DNA of 64,000 nt from Solirubrobacter pauli (GCF_003633755.1 NZ_RBIL01000003.1:235308-299307); one strand, 5' to 3'. Counted from the first letter of the stretch, positions 17,492 through 26,392 are shown. Notes: a model not told the origin generated them from the sequence alone. Made by a program: numbers and translations.

Positions 17492-19414
17492 ATGACCGCT
17501 CGACTGCGCGCACCAGGTCTCCCGCGGGCGGGGCTCTTCCTCGTCCTCGGCACGCTGTTCTGCGCCGCGATCATCATCGCCGCGCGTGAGGCCTACGGGT
17601 TCGAGACGTTCGCCGACGGCGGGATCACCGCGAAGGGCCAGAACGCGATCCTGCTGCTCTCGCTGCTGATCGCGCCGCTGTGGTTCCTGATCGGCCTCGG
17701 CGCGTTCGACTACTGGTTCTACTGGGCCGCCGGCAAGAAGGAGCGCGCGGAGGACCACTCCGGGCACGGCGCGACCAGCTGGAAGGACTACTTCCGGGTC
17801 AACACCGATCACAAGGTGATCGGCATCCAGTACGTCGTCACGTCGTTCTTCTTCATGCTGATCGGCGGCCTGCTGGCCATGCTCGTGCGCGCGGAGCTCG
17901 CTGCGCCCGGCTCGCAGTTCGTGGACCCGAACGTCTTCAACGGCCTCTTCAGCGTCCACGCGTCGCTGATGATCTTCCTGTTCATCATCCCGGTCTTCGC
18001 CGGGCTGGCGAACTACGTGCTCCCGCTGATGATCGGCGCGCCGGACATGGCGTTCCCGCGCCTGAACGCGCTGTCGTTCTGGATGCTGCCGATCGCGGGC
18101 ATCATGATGACCGCGTCGTTCCTGGCGCCGGGTGGGTCCTTCTCCACCGGCTGGACCGCGTACGCGCCGCTGAGCACCTCCGCCCCGCTCGGGCAGATGT
18201 TCTTCACGATCGGCGTCCAGTTCGCGGGCGCGTCATCGATCGCGACGGCGCTGAACTTCCTGGTGACCATCATCACCATGCGCGCGCCGGGCATGTCCTT
18301 CTGGCGCATGCCGCTGCTGGTGTGGGCGAACTTCTCGACGTCGCTGCTCGTCGTGATCGCCACGCCGTTCGTCGCCGCGTCGCAGTTCTTCGTGCTCTTC
18401 GACTACGCGCTCGGCTTCAACTTCTTCCGGCCCGAGAAGGACGGCGACGTGCTGATGTACCAGCACGTCTTCTGGTTCTACTCGCACCCGGCGGTCTACA
18501 TCATGATGCTGCCGGGCTTCGGGATCATCTCGGAGATCCTGTCGGTCAAATCCAGGAAGCCGATCTTCGGCTACCGGATGATGGCCTTCTCGCTGCTGGC
18601 GATCGTGCTGCTCGGGTTCACCGTGTGGGCCCACCACATGTTCGTCTCGGGCATGCAGGACTGGATCCGGATCCCGATGATGGTCACGACCGCGATCATC
18701 GCGGTGCCGACCGGCATCAAGATCTTCAGCTGGCTCGCCACGCTGTGGAAAGGCGTCCTGCACCTGGACACGCCGATGCTATGGGCGCTGGGCTTCCTGA
18801 CGATGTTCACGCTCGGCGGCATCTCCGGCGTGATCCTCGCGATGGTGCCGATGGACATCTACGTCTCGGACACCTACTTCATCGTCGCCCACATCCACTA
18901 CGTGCTCTACGGCGGCTCGCTGTTCACGATCTACGCCGGCGTCTACTACTGGTTCCCGAAGATGACGGGCCGGATGTTCGACGAGCGGCTCGGCAAGGCG
19001 CACTTCTGGCTCACGTTCGTCTCCTTCAACGCGACGTTCGGGCCGATGCACCTCGTGGGCGTGAAGGGCATGCCGCGACGGGTCGCGGACTACGCCGAGG
19101 AGTTCGCCGGCTGGAACCTGTTCATCTCGCTGAGCTCGTTCGTGCTCGGGCTCTCGACGCTGATCTTCATCTACAACATGGTCTCGTCGTGGCGGGGCGG
19201 GCCGCGCGCGTCCGCCAACCCGTGGCGCGCGCTGACGCTCGAGTGGCAGGTCACCTCGCCGCCGCCGACCTTCAACTTCGACCGCATCCCGACCGTGGTC
19301 GGTGGCCCGTACGAGTACGGGGTGCCCGGCCATGTCCACGGGATCCTGGAGCCCGCCGAAGAGGCGCGGCCAAAGCAAGCGGCCGGCGCTTCGTCGGCTG
19401 AGGAAGGGGTCTAA
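17492..19414 (+). CDS. ctaD: cytochrome c oxidase subunit I (A2-type, caa3 locus)
   Basis: The catalytic subunit of the second oxidase, 640 residues. An N-terminal extension with about two extra helices (residues 10-90) precedes the core, which starts near HKVIGIQYVV. Helix VI reads FWFYSHPAVYIMMLPGFG: the D-channel Glu of A1 enzymes is replaced and the Tyr-Ser pair of A2 enzymes is present. CuB and haem ligands appear in WAHHMFVSGM and VAHIHYVLYGG. A2 enzymes such as the Thermus and Rhodothermus caa3 oxidases still pump protons. It shares the locus with the cytochrome-c-fused subunit II, as expected for caa3. Confidence 0.96.
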   Translation: MTARLRAPGLPRAGLFLVLGTLFCAAIIIAAREAYGFETFADGGITAKGQNAILLLSLLIAPLWFLIGLGAFDYWFYWAAGKKERAEDHSGHGATSWKDYFRVNTDHKVIGIQYVVTSFFFMLIGGLLAMLVRAELAAPGSQFVDPNVFNGLFSVHASLMIFLFIIPVFAGLANYVLPLMIGAPDMAFPRLNALSFWMLPIAGIMMTASFLAPGGSFSTGWTAYAPLSTSAPLGQMFFTIGVQFAGASSIATALNFLVTIITMRAPGMSFWRMPLLVWANFSTSLLVVIATPFVAASQFFVLFDYALGFNFFRPEKDGDVLMYQHVFWFYSHPAVYIMMLPGFGIISEILSVKSRKPIFGYRMMAFSLLAIVLLGFTVWAHHMFVSGMQDWIRIPMMVTTAIIAVPTGIKIFSWLATLWKGVLHLDTPMLWALGFLTMFTLGGISGVILAMVPMDIYVSDTYFIVAHIHYVLYGGSLFTIYAGVYYWFPKMTGRMFDERLGKAHFWLTFVSFNATFGPMHLVGVKGMPRRVADYAEEFAGWNLFISLSSFVLGLSTLIFIYNMVSSWRGGPRASANPWRALTLEWQVTSPPPTFNFDRIPTVVGGPYEYGVPGHVHGILEPAEEARPKQAAGASSAEEGV

Positions 19415-19417
19415 GCC

Positions 19418-20248
19418 GTGCCGACCGTGCTCATCCTCGCCAACGAGACCATCGCCGGTGGGGCGCTCCTGAACCGGATCAAGGAGCGGGCCGAGGACGG
19501 CTCGCGCTTCTTCGTGGTCGTGCCGCAGACCCGCCCCCGCCACGGCAACGTCATCTATGACGACGTCGTACGCGACAGCGCGCAGGTGCGCATGGAGCTC
19601 GCGGTGGAGTACATCCGCGACCTCGGGGCCGTCGGCGACGGCGAGGTCGGCGACGCCGACCCGTTCAACGCGGCCATGGACGCGTTCCGCGCGCACCCGA
19701 TCGACGAGATCATCGTCGGCACCAAGCCGGCCTCCAACTCGGCGTGGATGAAGCGCGACATCATCGAGCGCCTCGAGGACGAGACGGGCGTGCCGGTCGA
19801 GCACGTCGTCGTCGACGTCGACAAGGACGGCCTGCCGTTCGACGTGACGCTCGTGGTGGCGAACCTGACGTCCGCCGCGCCCGAGCTGGTCGAGCGCCTG
19901 AAGGCGATGGCCGAGGAGAGCGAGAAGCCCAAGCGCTACGTGCTGATCGTCCCGCAGGACGGCACGGACGGCGAGCACGTCCGCGGCGCCCGGCAGCGTG
20001 GCCGGCGCCTGCTCGCGTCACTCGACGACGTCGGCATCATCGCCGCGGGCATGATCGGCGACCCCGACCCGTACACGGCGATCATGAACGCCGTCCAGTA
20101 CTTCTACGTGCACGACATCCTCATCTCGACGCTGCCCGAGGGCTCGTCGCAGTGGGTGGCCGACAAGCTCGTCGAGCGCGTCCGCGACTCGACGCACCTG
20201 CCGGTCGAGCACATCGAGGCGCACGTGAACGAGACGGCGGGGGCGTAG
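19418..20248 (+). CDS. tandem-duplicated Rossmann-like (UspA-like) protein in oxidase operon
   Basis: A soluble 276-residue protein made of two similar halves. The first (about 1-140) has VLILANETIAGGALLNRI, ADPFNAAMDAFRAHPIDEIIVGT and VPVEHVVVDVD; the second (about 165-276) repeats this as YVLIVPQDGTDGEHV, PDPYTAIMNAVQYFYVHDILIST and LPVEHIEAHVN. The alternating strand/helix pattern and DEIIVGT resemble universal-stress-type nucleotide-binding folds, though a clean ATP loop is not seen. It lies three bases after subunit I and directly ahead of subunit III, so it is made together with the oxidase; a role in assembly or regulation is only inferred. Confidence 0.75.
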   Translation: MPTVLILANETIAGGALLNRIKERAEDGSRFFVVVPQTRPRHGNVIYDDVVRDSAQVRMELAVEYIRDLGAVGDGEVGDADPFNAAMDAFRAHPIDEIIVGTKPASNSAWMKRDIIERLEDETGVPVEHVVVDVDKDGLPFDVTLVVANLTSAAPELVERLKAMAEESEKPKRYVLIVPQDGTDGEHVRGARQRGRRLLASLDDVGIIAAGMIGDPDPYTAIMNAVQYFYVHDILISTLPEGSSQWVADKLVERVRDSTHLPVEHIEAHVNETAGA

Positions 20249-20866
20249 GTGGCGGCAGCCGCGCACCTCGGCGCCGCCGAGCACGACGAGCACCATCACG
20301 GGCCGCCACCGGCCAACCGCTCCTCGCGGGTGGACCCGGCGACGCTCGGGATGCTGCTTTTCATCATCTCGGAGATCATGGTCTTCGGGGCCTTCTTCAC
20401 GGCCTACTTCTTCATCCGGGTCGTGGGTGGCGCCGAGTGGCCGGCCGAAGGCGACCACCTGCCGAAGCTGATCGCGGGCTTCAACACGGCGATCCTGATC
20501 TCGTCGTCGTTCACGATCCACTACGCGCAGGAGTCGATCCGCAAGGACAACCGCCTCGGCCTGCAGCTCGGCATGGTGGCCACGTTCCTGCTCGGCGCGA
20601 CGTTCCTGTTCATCCAGATCAACGAGTACGTCCACATCGGCTTCTCGCCGCAGGACCACGCGCAGGGCACGATCTTCTACGGGCTCACCGGCCTGCACGG
20701 CGCCCACGTGACGATCGGCCTGATGCTGCTCGCGTTCGTGACGATCCGCTCCTTCCGCGGCCACTACTCGTCCGGCCATCACCTCGGCATGGAAGTGCCG
20801 GGCATCTACTGGCACTTCGTGGACGTCATGTGGATCATCGTCTACCTGACGGTCTACATCATTTGA
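20249..20866 (+). CDS. ctaE: cytochrome c oxidase subunit III
   Basis: A 205-residue membrane subunit with a His-rich N-terminal tail (EHDEHHHG) and five helices; the family pattern is seen in LGMLLFIISEIMVFGAFFTAYF, FYGLTGLHGAHVTIGL and YWHFVDVMWIIVYL at the C-terminus. It stabilises subunit I and supports proton uptake. It is the only subunit III gene in the window, so either it serves both oxidases or locus 1 works with one encoded elsewhere. GTG 20249 follows the preceding stop codon directly, and its own stop overlaps the next TTG. Confidence 0.95.
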   Translation: MAAAAHLGAAEHDEHHHGPPPANRSSRVDPATLGMLLFIISEIMVFGAFFTAYFFIRVVGGAEWPAEGDHLPKLIAGFNTAILISSSFTIHYAQESIRKDNRLGLQLGMVATFLLGATFLFIQINEYVHIGFSPQDHAQGTIFYGLTGLHGAHVTIGLMLLAFVTIRSFRGHYSSGHHLGMEVPGIYWHFVDVMWIIVYLTVYII

Positions 20867-20976
20867 GCCAGTTCAACCCTCTGCGCAACGAGCGGGACGC
20901 CTTCCGCGTCCTGCTCTACGTGCTGGCCGTCGCGGCCGTGGTCCTGGTCGCGACGCTCGTCATCCAGGCGCTCTGA
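20863..20976 (+). CDS. 37-residue single-helix membrane protein after subunit III
   Basis: A short frame starts with TTG overlapping the subunit III stop (TTGA). It has a polar N-terminus (SQFNPLRNERDAFR) and one long Val/Ala/Leu helix (residues 15-36). The 4-base overlap and the charge pattern suggest a real small oxidase subunit, parallel to the 36-residue protein of locus 1. I know no family for it. Confidence 0.6.
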   Translation: MSQFNPLRNERDAFRVLLYVLAVAAVVLVATLVIQAL

Positions 20977-20991
20977 CATCCTTCCGCGTCG

Positions 20992-23361
20992 ATGACGCGG
21001 TCTTCCACGCGCGAGCTCGTCGGGCAGTTCGCGGTCCCTCTTCGCGCCTACCTGCGCACCGAGACCGGCAGCGCCGGGCTGCTGCTTGGCGCCACGATTC
21101 TCGCGCTGCTGTGGGCGAACTCGCCGTTCTCAGACTCCTACGAGGATCTCTGGGGCCTGCACATCTCGGTCAGCATCGGCGACTTCTTCGACTACGACCA
21201 CGACCTGCGCCACTGGGTCAACGACGGGCTGATGGTGCTGTTCTTCTTCGTCATCGGCCTGGAGCTGCGGCGCCAGCTGTCGATGGGCGAGCTGACCGAC
21301 CGCAGCCGCTTCACGATCCCGGCGCTCGGCGCGCTCGCGGGCCTCGCCGTGCCCGCGCTCATCTACCTGGCCCTGAACCCGAGCGGCGAGGCCGCGCGCG
21401 GCTGGGGCATCGCGATGGCCACCGATACCGCGTTCGTGCTCGGCGCGCTCGCGGTGGTCGGCCCGGCGTTCCCCGCGCATCTGCGCGTGTTCATGCTCTC
21501 GCTCTCGGTCGTCGACGACATCGGCGCGCTGGTGGCCATCGCGGTCTTCTACTCCGAGGACGTCCGGCTGCTGCCGATCGTGATCGCGGCCGGCTGCGTG
21601 CTCGCGCTGGTGCTCGTCAGCCGCGTGCGCGTGTTCCGCGGGCCGGTCTACCTCGTCGTCGGCCTCGTGCTGTGGGTGGCGATGGTCGAGTCGGGCATCC
21701 ACCCCACGCTCGCCGGCGTCGTGCTCGGCCTGTGCGTGTCCGCGTTCGCGCCGCGCGCGGAGGACGTGCGCGAGGCGGGCGCCCTCGCACGCGCGTTCGG
21801 GCAGTCGCCGCTGCCGGAGCTCGCGCGGTCCGCGAAGCTGTCGGTCGAGCGCGCGGTCTCCCCCAACGAGCGGCTCACGGAGCTGCTGCACCCGTGGTCG
21901 AGCTTCTTCATCGTGCCGGTGTTCGCGCTCGCCAACGCGGGCGTGGCGATCAACGGGGCGCTCCTGGAGCGGGCGTTCGCCTCGCCGGTCACGTGGGGCG
22001 TGATCGCCGGCCTCGTGGGCGGCAAGCTCGTGGGCATCGGCGCGACGAGCCTCATCTCCGTCCGGCTCGGCCTCGGCCGGCTGCCCGGGCGGATCCGCTC
22101 CGGCGAGCTGCTCGGCGGCGCCGCGCTCGGCGGGATCGGCTTCACGATCTCGCTGTTCGTCACCGACCTGGCGTTCGACTCGCAGGAGCTGGCCGACGAG
22201 GCCCGCGTGGGCATCCTGGCGGCGTCGCTGCTGGCGCTCGCCGTGGGCTGGGCGATCTTCGCGCTCGACAAGCGCCTGGCCGCCGACTCCGACGACGCGC
22301 CGATCACCGCGCTCGACCGCGCGGTCGACCCGGCCGTCGACCACATCCGCGGCGCCGTCGACGCGCCGCTGGAGCTCGTCGAGTACGGCGACTTCGAGTG
22401 CCCGTTCTGCGGCCGCGCGACCGGCGCGGTCGAGGAGGTGCGCGAGCGCCTGGGCGACCGCCTGCGCTACGTCTTCCGCCATCTGCCGCTCCCTGACGTG
22501 CACCCGAACGCCGTGCTGGCGGCCGAGGCGGCGGAGGCCGCGGGTGAGCAGGGCGCGTTCTGGGAGATGCACGACCGCCTGTTCGCACACCAGGACGAGC
22601 TCACCCCCAGCGATCTCGTCGACCACGCGAGCGCGCTCGGGCTCGACGTCGAGCGCTTCACGCGCGCACTGGGCTCAGGCGAGCACGCCGCGCGCGTGCG
22701 CACCGATGTCGCCAGCGCCGAGGCCAGCGGCGCCGACGGCACGCCGACCTTCTTCGTCAACGGCGTCCGCCTGCTCGGCCGCTACGACGCCGACGCGCTC
22801 GCCGCGGCGCTCGTCGGCGACGACCCCGCCGAGCTCCCGCCGCCACCGCCCGGCCGCGACGACGGCCTGCCGGCGATCGGCCGCCTGCGCGGCCCCGGTG
22901 ACGACACGCTGGTGATCGACGAGCGCCGCGAGGAGGAACCGCCCAGCGACGCCTTCCCGCGCCTCACCGACGCGCAGATCGCGACGCTCTCCGCCTTCGG
23001 CGAGCGCCGCCCGATCACCCACAGCCGGCCGCTGTTCGGCATGGGCGACCCCGCGGCCGACTTCGTCGTCGTGATCAGCGGCGCGGTCGCGATGGTCGAC
23101 GGCTACGGCACGCTCAACCGCGTCGGCCGCTTCCACGGCCCGGGCAGCTTCATCGGCGAGCTGGCGCTGCTGCGCGGCGAGCTGACGTTGACGACCGCGG
23201 TCGGCGCCCGCGACGGCGAGGTGCTGGTCGTCCCCGCCGAGCGGCTGGCGGACGCGCTGTCCGCCGACCTGGAGCTGCGGGACGTCGTGTCCCGCGCCTA
23301 CCTGCTGCGCCGCGCGATGCTCCTGGCCTACGCGGCCGGGGAGCAGCGCGGCACTACTTGA
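20992..23361 (+). CDS. NhaA Na+/H+ antiporter fused to DsbA-like and cyclic-nucleotide-binding domains
   Basis: A 789-residue three-part protein. Residues about 1-430 are NhaA: twelve-helix pattern, FFFVIGLELRRQ, GWGIAMATDTAF and the ion-binding Asp pair Asp175-Asp176 in LSVVDDIGALVAI. Residues about 443-605 are a DsbA/thioredoxin-like domain with CPFC (Cys470, Cys473) and the cis-Pro stretch GTPTFFVNG. Residues about 645-770 resemble a cyclic-nucleotide-binding domain (DFVVVISGAVAMVDGYG, GPGSFIGELALLRGE), but the phosphate-binding Arg is not evident. NhaA-thioredoxin fusions are known in actinobacteria; the third domain is less usual. It follows the caa3 locus by 15 bases and ends in an 8-base convergent overlap. 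Confidence 0.92.
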   Translation: MTRSSTRELVGQFAVPLRAYLRTETGSAGLLLGATILALLWANSPFSDSYEDLWGLHISVSIGDFFDYDHDLRHWVNDGLMVLFFFVIGLELRRQLSMGELTDRSRFTIPALGALAGLAVPALIYLALNPSGEAARGWGIAMATDTAFVLGALAVVGPAFPAHLRVFMLSLSVVDDIGALVAIAVFYSEDVRLLPIVIAAGCVLALVLVSRVRVFRGPVYLVVGLVLWVAMVESGIHPTLAGVVLGLCVSAFAPRAEDVREAGALARAFGQSPLPELARSAKLSVERAVSPNERLTELLHPWSSFFIVPVFALANAGVAINGALLERAFASPVTWGVIAGLVGGKLVGIGATSLISVRLGLGRLPGRIRSGELLGGAALGGIGFTISLFVTDLAFDSQELADEARVGILAASLLALAVGWAIFALDKRLAADSDDAPITALDRAVDPAVDHIRGAVDAPLELVEYGDFECPFCGRATGAVEEVRERLGDRLRYVFRHLPLPDVHPNAVLAAEAAEAAGEQGAFWEMHDRLFAHQDELTPSDLVDHASALGLDVERFTRALGSGEHAARVRTDVASAEASGADGTPTFFVNGVRLLGRYDADALAAALVGDDPAELPPPPPGRDDGLPAIGRLRGPGDDTLVIDERREEEPPSDAFPRLTDAQIATLSAFGERRPITHSRPLFGMGDPAADFVVVISGAVAMVDGYGTLNRVGRFHGPGSFIGELALLRGELTLTTAVGARDGEVLVVPAERLADALSADLELRDVVSRAYLLRRAMLLAYAAGEQRGTT

Positions 23362-24100
23362 CGGTGAGCTTGCCTTCCATGCCGCCCTCGCGGTGGCCGG
23401 GCACCGAGCAGAAGAACGTGTACTCGCCCGGCTTGAGGTCGGTCGTGAACTCGGACACGCCGCCGTTGGTGACGACCTCGCCCTTGGCGTTGACGCCGTT
23501 GCCCTCGACCGCGATGTCGTGGTCCACGGGCTGCGGGTTCTCCGACGTGAACTTGACGCTGCCGGCCTCGGCCTCGGCGTCCGCGAACTTGTAGGCCAGG
23601 CCGGAATCGGCCACCGGGATGTCCAGCACGCCGTTCTTGGCCGTGGCCGTGCCTTCGGCCTGCGAGGCGCCCACGCCCGCCAGACGGCCCTTGTCCTCAC
23701 CGGGGACGGCCGCCGCGGCGGCGACGTAGGCGGCGACGTCACGCGCGTCCTGGCCCGTCACCAGGTTCGCGGGCATCTGCGGCGTCGTCTCCGTGAACTT
23801 CTGAGGGTTGAGTTGAGGGTTACGGTTGGGGTGCAGGATCTGCCCGTAGACCACGCCCTGGAACGTGCTCTCGCCCAGGCCGTCGGCGCGCGCCTGCGCG
23901 AAGGCCGCGTCCAGGTTCGGCCCCGAGACGCCCGTGGCGCCCGCGCGCTCCAGCGTGTGACAGGCGGCGCATTCCTGGACGAACAGCTGCTTGCCGTTGA
24001 CCAAGTTGGCGTTGCCGTCCTTCAACTGGCAGCCCGCAAGGACGCTCGACGCCGACACGACCCCGACGATCCACGCCAGCTCTCTCCTCATCTGCGGCAT
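23354..24100 (-). CDS. lipoprotein with cytochrome c and cupredoxin domains
   Basis: A 248-residue electron carrier anchored by lipid: the lipobox is VLAGC (Cys24). A cytochrome c domain follows with CAACH (Cys44, Cys47, His48) and a Met in TPQMPANL. The C-terminal half is a plastocyanin-like copper domain with ligands His in VDHDIAVEG and Cys231, His236 and Met241 in FFCSVPGHREGGM. Haem and type-1 copper in one chain suit electron delivery to the oxidases encoded nearby, although it sits on the opposite strand and was not assigned a partner. ATG 24100 is used; ATG 24091 is three codons later. Confidence 0.92.
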   Translation of the reverse strand: MPQMRRELAWIVGVVSASSVLAGCQLKDGNANLVNGKQLFVQECAACHTLERAGATGVSGPNLDAAFAQARADGLGESTFQGVVYGQILHPNRNPQLNPQKFTETTPQMPANLVTGQDARDVAAYVAAAAAVPGEDKGRLAGVGASQAEGTATAKNGVLDIPVADSGLAYKFADAEAEAGSVKFTSENPQPVDHDIAVEGNGVNAKGEVVTNGGVSEFTTDLKPGEYTFFCSVPGHREGGMEGKLTVK

Positions 24101-24136
24101 CCTAACCAGAGACGAGGACGAGGGAGTCGCTCGCGG

Positions 24137-25633
24137 CTACACGGGGTCCGGAAGGTCAGCCAGCGCACCTTGCCCGGCGGCGATGACCGTCCGCGCGACG
24201 CCGTCCCACGAGTAGCGGGCGCGGGTCGTCTCGACGATCGCCTCCCGCGTACGCGCGCGCACGTCCTCAGGTGCGCCCAGCCAGCCGCTCAGCGCGTCGG
24301 CGAGCTCGGTCACCGACGAGTCGCCCAGCTCGAACGACAGCCAGTCGCGCGCCTCGACCGGCACGGCCGCCCGCAGCGTCCGGGCGACCTCGCCCAACCC
24401 CGAGTGGTTCGCCACCACCGGCAGCGCCCCGCAGGCGGCGGCCTCCGCCGCGACCATGCCGAACGCCTCCGGGAACGTCGACGTCACGGCCATCGCCTCG
24501 CAGGCGGGCAGCAGCCCCGTCAGCTCGTCGTGGTCGAGGCGGCCCGCGAACTGCACCCGCCCCGCCGTCGCCTTCGCCGCCTCCGCGTACGTCTCGTCAG
24601 CGGACGCCAGGAAGGCGGAGACCTGGGGCAGCTCGCGTCCATCCTCGCCCTGCACCTCGGGCACGACGCCGGCCGCGAGCGACGCGGCCATCGCCTCCAG
24701 ACCCGGCCGGAACGCACCGAAGCCGACGACCAGCAACCGCGCGCGGGGCTCGCGCGCGAGCACGAGCGGGAACGCCGCCAGCAGCAGCTCGACGCCCTTG
24801 GACGCGATCAGCTTGCCGACGAAGACGATCAGCCGGTCGCCCGGCTCGACGGCGTCCAGCGCGGCCACGGCCTCCTGCGTGTCGCGGTCGAACGAGGAGC
24901 CCGTCACCGCGGCGGGCGCCATCGCCGCCAGGCGGTTCCGCAGGTCCTGCAGGTCGACCGCACGCGGCGCGAATCGCTCCACGTCCACGCCGGGCGGGCC
25001 GAGCTTCGTCCGCGGCGGCACGGTCGGGTCGTCGAGCTCGTCCCACAGCGTCTGGCCGGTGTGGTACGAGCCGACGAGGAACGCCTTCGCCGGCGCCGCG
25101 CCCTCGACCGCGTGCGGCCGGAAGCGCGGGTACGGCTTGACGACGTACTCGAGGTCGGAGCCGTGGACCTTGACGGCGTACGGCACGTCCTCGCCCAACG
25201 CGCGCGCGAAGATCAGCGGCGCCATCACGAGGTGGTTGGCGAGCGCCACCTCGGGTCGGGCGCGCTCGACGACCTCGCGGACGGCGGCGACGTTGCTCTC
25301 GATGTAGAAGTCGAGTTCCTCGTCGCTGAGCTGCGGGAACGGACGCGCGTCGAAGCCCTCGTAGCGATCGGCGACGTACAGCGGCAGGACACCGCCGATG
25401 TTGGGCCGGTAGACCGTCGCCCGCACCGGGCCGGCGCCGCGCTCACGCACCTGCAGCGCGCCGGCGTCCCAGTCCCCGACCGCGTCCACCCAGTCCAGCG
25501 AGAACGGATCCCGCTCCTGGCAGAGGAGGTGCAGCTCGTGCCCGCCGCGGACCAGCGCGGCCCCCAGCTCGGCGTTGTAGACGTTGGATCCCGTCCCGTG
25601 CAGCAGATAGCCGTGGAAGATGAGGACTCGCAC
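24137..25633 (-). CDS. glycosyltransferase (GT4-type)
   Basis: A 498-residue GT-B glycosyltransferase. The N-terminal acceptor domain begins VLIFHGYLLHGTGSNVYNAEL, and the C-terminal nucleotide-sugar domain has FVGKLIASKGVELLLAAF, VQFAGRLDHDELTGLLP and the donor-binding motif PEAFGMVAAEAAACG. It probably transfers a sugar from a nucleotide donor onto a glycan or lipid. GTG 25633 gives the natural N-terminus; the frame stays open upstream only across the divergent zinc-ribbon gene. It stands alone rather than in a glycan cluster. Confidence 0.9.
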   Translation of the reverse strand: MRVLIFHGYLLHGTGSNVYNAELGAALVRGGHELHLLCQERDPFSLDWVDAVGDWDAGALQVRERGAGPVRATVYRPNIGGVLPLYVADRYEGFDARPFPQLSDEELDFYIESNVAAVREVVERARPEVALANHLVMAPLIFARALGEDVPYAVKVHGSDLEYVVKPYPRFRPHAVEGAAPAKAFLVGSYHTGQTLWDELDDPTVPPRTKLGPPGVDVERFAPRAVDLQDLRNRLAAMAPAAVTGSSFDRDTQEAVAALDAVEPGDRLIVFVGKLIASKGVELLLAAFPLVLAREPRARLLVVGFGAFRPGLEAMAASLAAGVVPEVQGEDGRELPQVSAFLASADETYAEAAKATAGRVQFAGRLDHDELTGLLPACEAMAVTSTFPEAFGMVAAEAAACGALPVVANHSGLGEVARTLRAAVPVEARDWLSFELGDSSVTELADALSGWLGAPEDVRARTREAIVETTRARYSWDGVARTVIAAGQGALADLPDPV

Positions 25634-25686
25634 GCGGAGAAGGCTACGCGTCGCGGCCGCCGAAGCCGCTGCTAGGCTCACCGCCG

Positions 25687-25956
25687 ATGTCAGAGGGCCA
25701 GCTCTACCGCCTCCGCGCCCCGTCCACGGGTCGCGAGCTGCTGCTCGCGGCGGAGCCCGGGAAGGTCTACACGGACCACGACACGGGCGAGGAGCTCGTG
25801 GTGGTGGGGAAGGTGCTCCCCCTGGAGCCGTCGAAGTCCAGCCTGCCATGGGCCGTGGAGACACTTCGCTTCTGCAACTGGTGCGATCAGCCCGCCCAGA
25901 AGGATCTGAACGACTGCCCCACGTGCGGCCGCCGCATGGCCGCGCTGCCCAGCTGA
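25687..25956 (+). CDS. small zinc-ribbon protein
   Basis: An 89-residue protein of unknown function. Its C-terminus holds two Cys pairs, CNWC and CPTC, 12 residues apart, which would bind one zinc ion as a ribbon. The N-terminal 60 residues look like short beta-strands (LYRLRAPSTGRELLLAAEPG). It is divergent from the glycosyltransferase and 14 bases ahead of a lipoprotein gene with which it may be co-transcribed. No DNA- or RNA-binding motif beyond the ribbon is visible. Confidence 0.75.
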   Translation: MSEGQLYRLRAPSTGRELLLAAEPGKVYTDHDTGEELVVVGKVLPLEPSKSSLPWAVETLRFCNWCDQPAQKDLNDCPTCGRRMAALPS

Positions 25957-25970
25957 GAGGAGGTCGCCGT

Positions 25971-26360
25971 ATGCGCCTCGCGCCGCGGCTTGCCGCGTCC
26001 ATCACTGTGCTTGCGTTGATCGCCGCCGGGTGCGGCGGAAGCAGCGTCGCCTACCGCGAGGTCCCTGGCGGCCCGCCCGAGCTCACCGTGCCCGGCGACG
26101 GCGCCGGCTTCTCGTCGGCCGCCACCCCGACGCCGACGGAAGACCCTGACGCCACCGAGACCCCCGACCCCGACGCCGAGGCGACCACCACGCCTGACGC
26201 CGGCACGGGCGAGGAGGCGACCGGCGCGACCGGCACCACCGAAGGCGGGACCGAGGCTCCCGCGCAGGAGGAGCCGGCCCCCGAGGACACGGCGCCGCAG
26301 GCCGAGACGCCTGCGCCCGGGCTCGAGGACTACTGCGCCGAGAACCCCGGCGCCTGCTGA
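25971..26360 (+). CDS. low-complexity lipoprotein
   Basis: A 129-residue lipoprotein with lipobox LIAAGC (Cys21 region) followed by about 100 residues of Pro, Thr, Glu, Asp and Ala repeats (for example TPTPTEDPDATETPDPD) and a Cys-containing end (YCAENPGAC). The sequence is disordered and acidic, like a surface spacer. GAGGAGGT seven bases ahead of the ATG is one of the strongest ribosome sites in the window. Function is unknown. Confidence 0.8.
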   Translation: MRLAPRLAASITVLALIAAGCGGSSVAYREVPGGPPELTVPGDGAGFSSAATPTPTEDPDATETPDPDAEATTTPDAGTGEEATGATGTTEGGTEAPAQEEPAPEDTAPQAETPAPGLEDYCAENPGAC

Positions 26361-26374
26361 GTCGGGTCCGTGTT

Positions 26375-26392
26375 CCCGCGCGTCGGCGCGGG
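26375..26392 (+). terminator. hairpin after lipoprotein gene
   Basis: CCCGCGC and GCGCGGG pair around GTCG, 15 bases after the stop codon. The position is right for a terminator, without a T run. Confidence 0.5.

Noticed and set aside
25634..26005. N-terminal extension of the glycosyltransferase frame
   Set aside because: It runs across the divergent zinc-ribbon gene and has no conserved sequence; the GT4 N-terminus starts at 25633.
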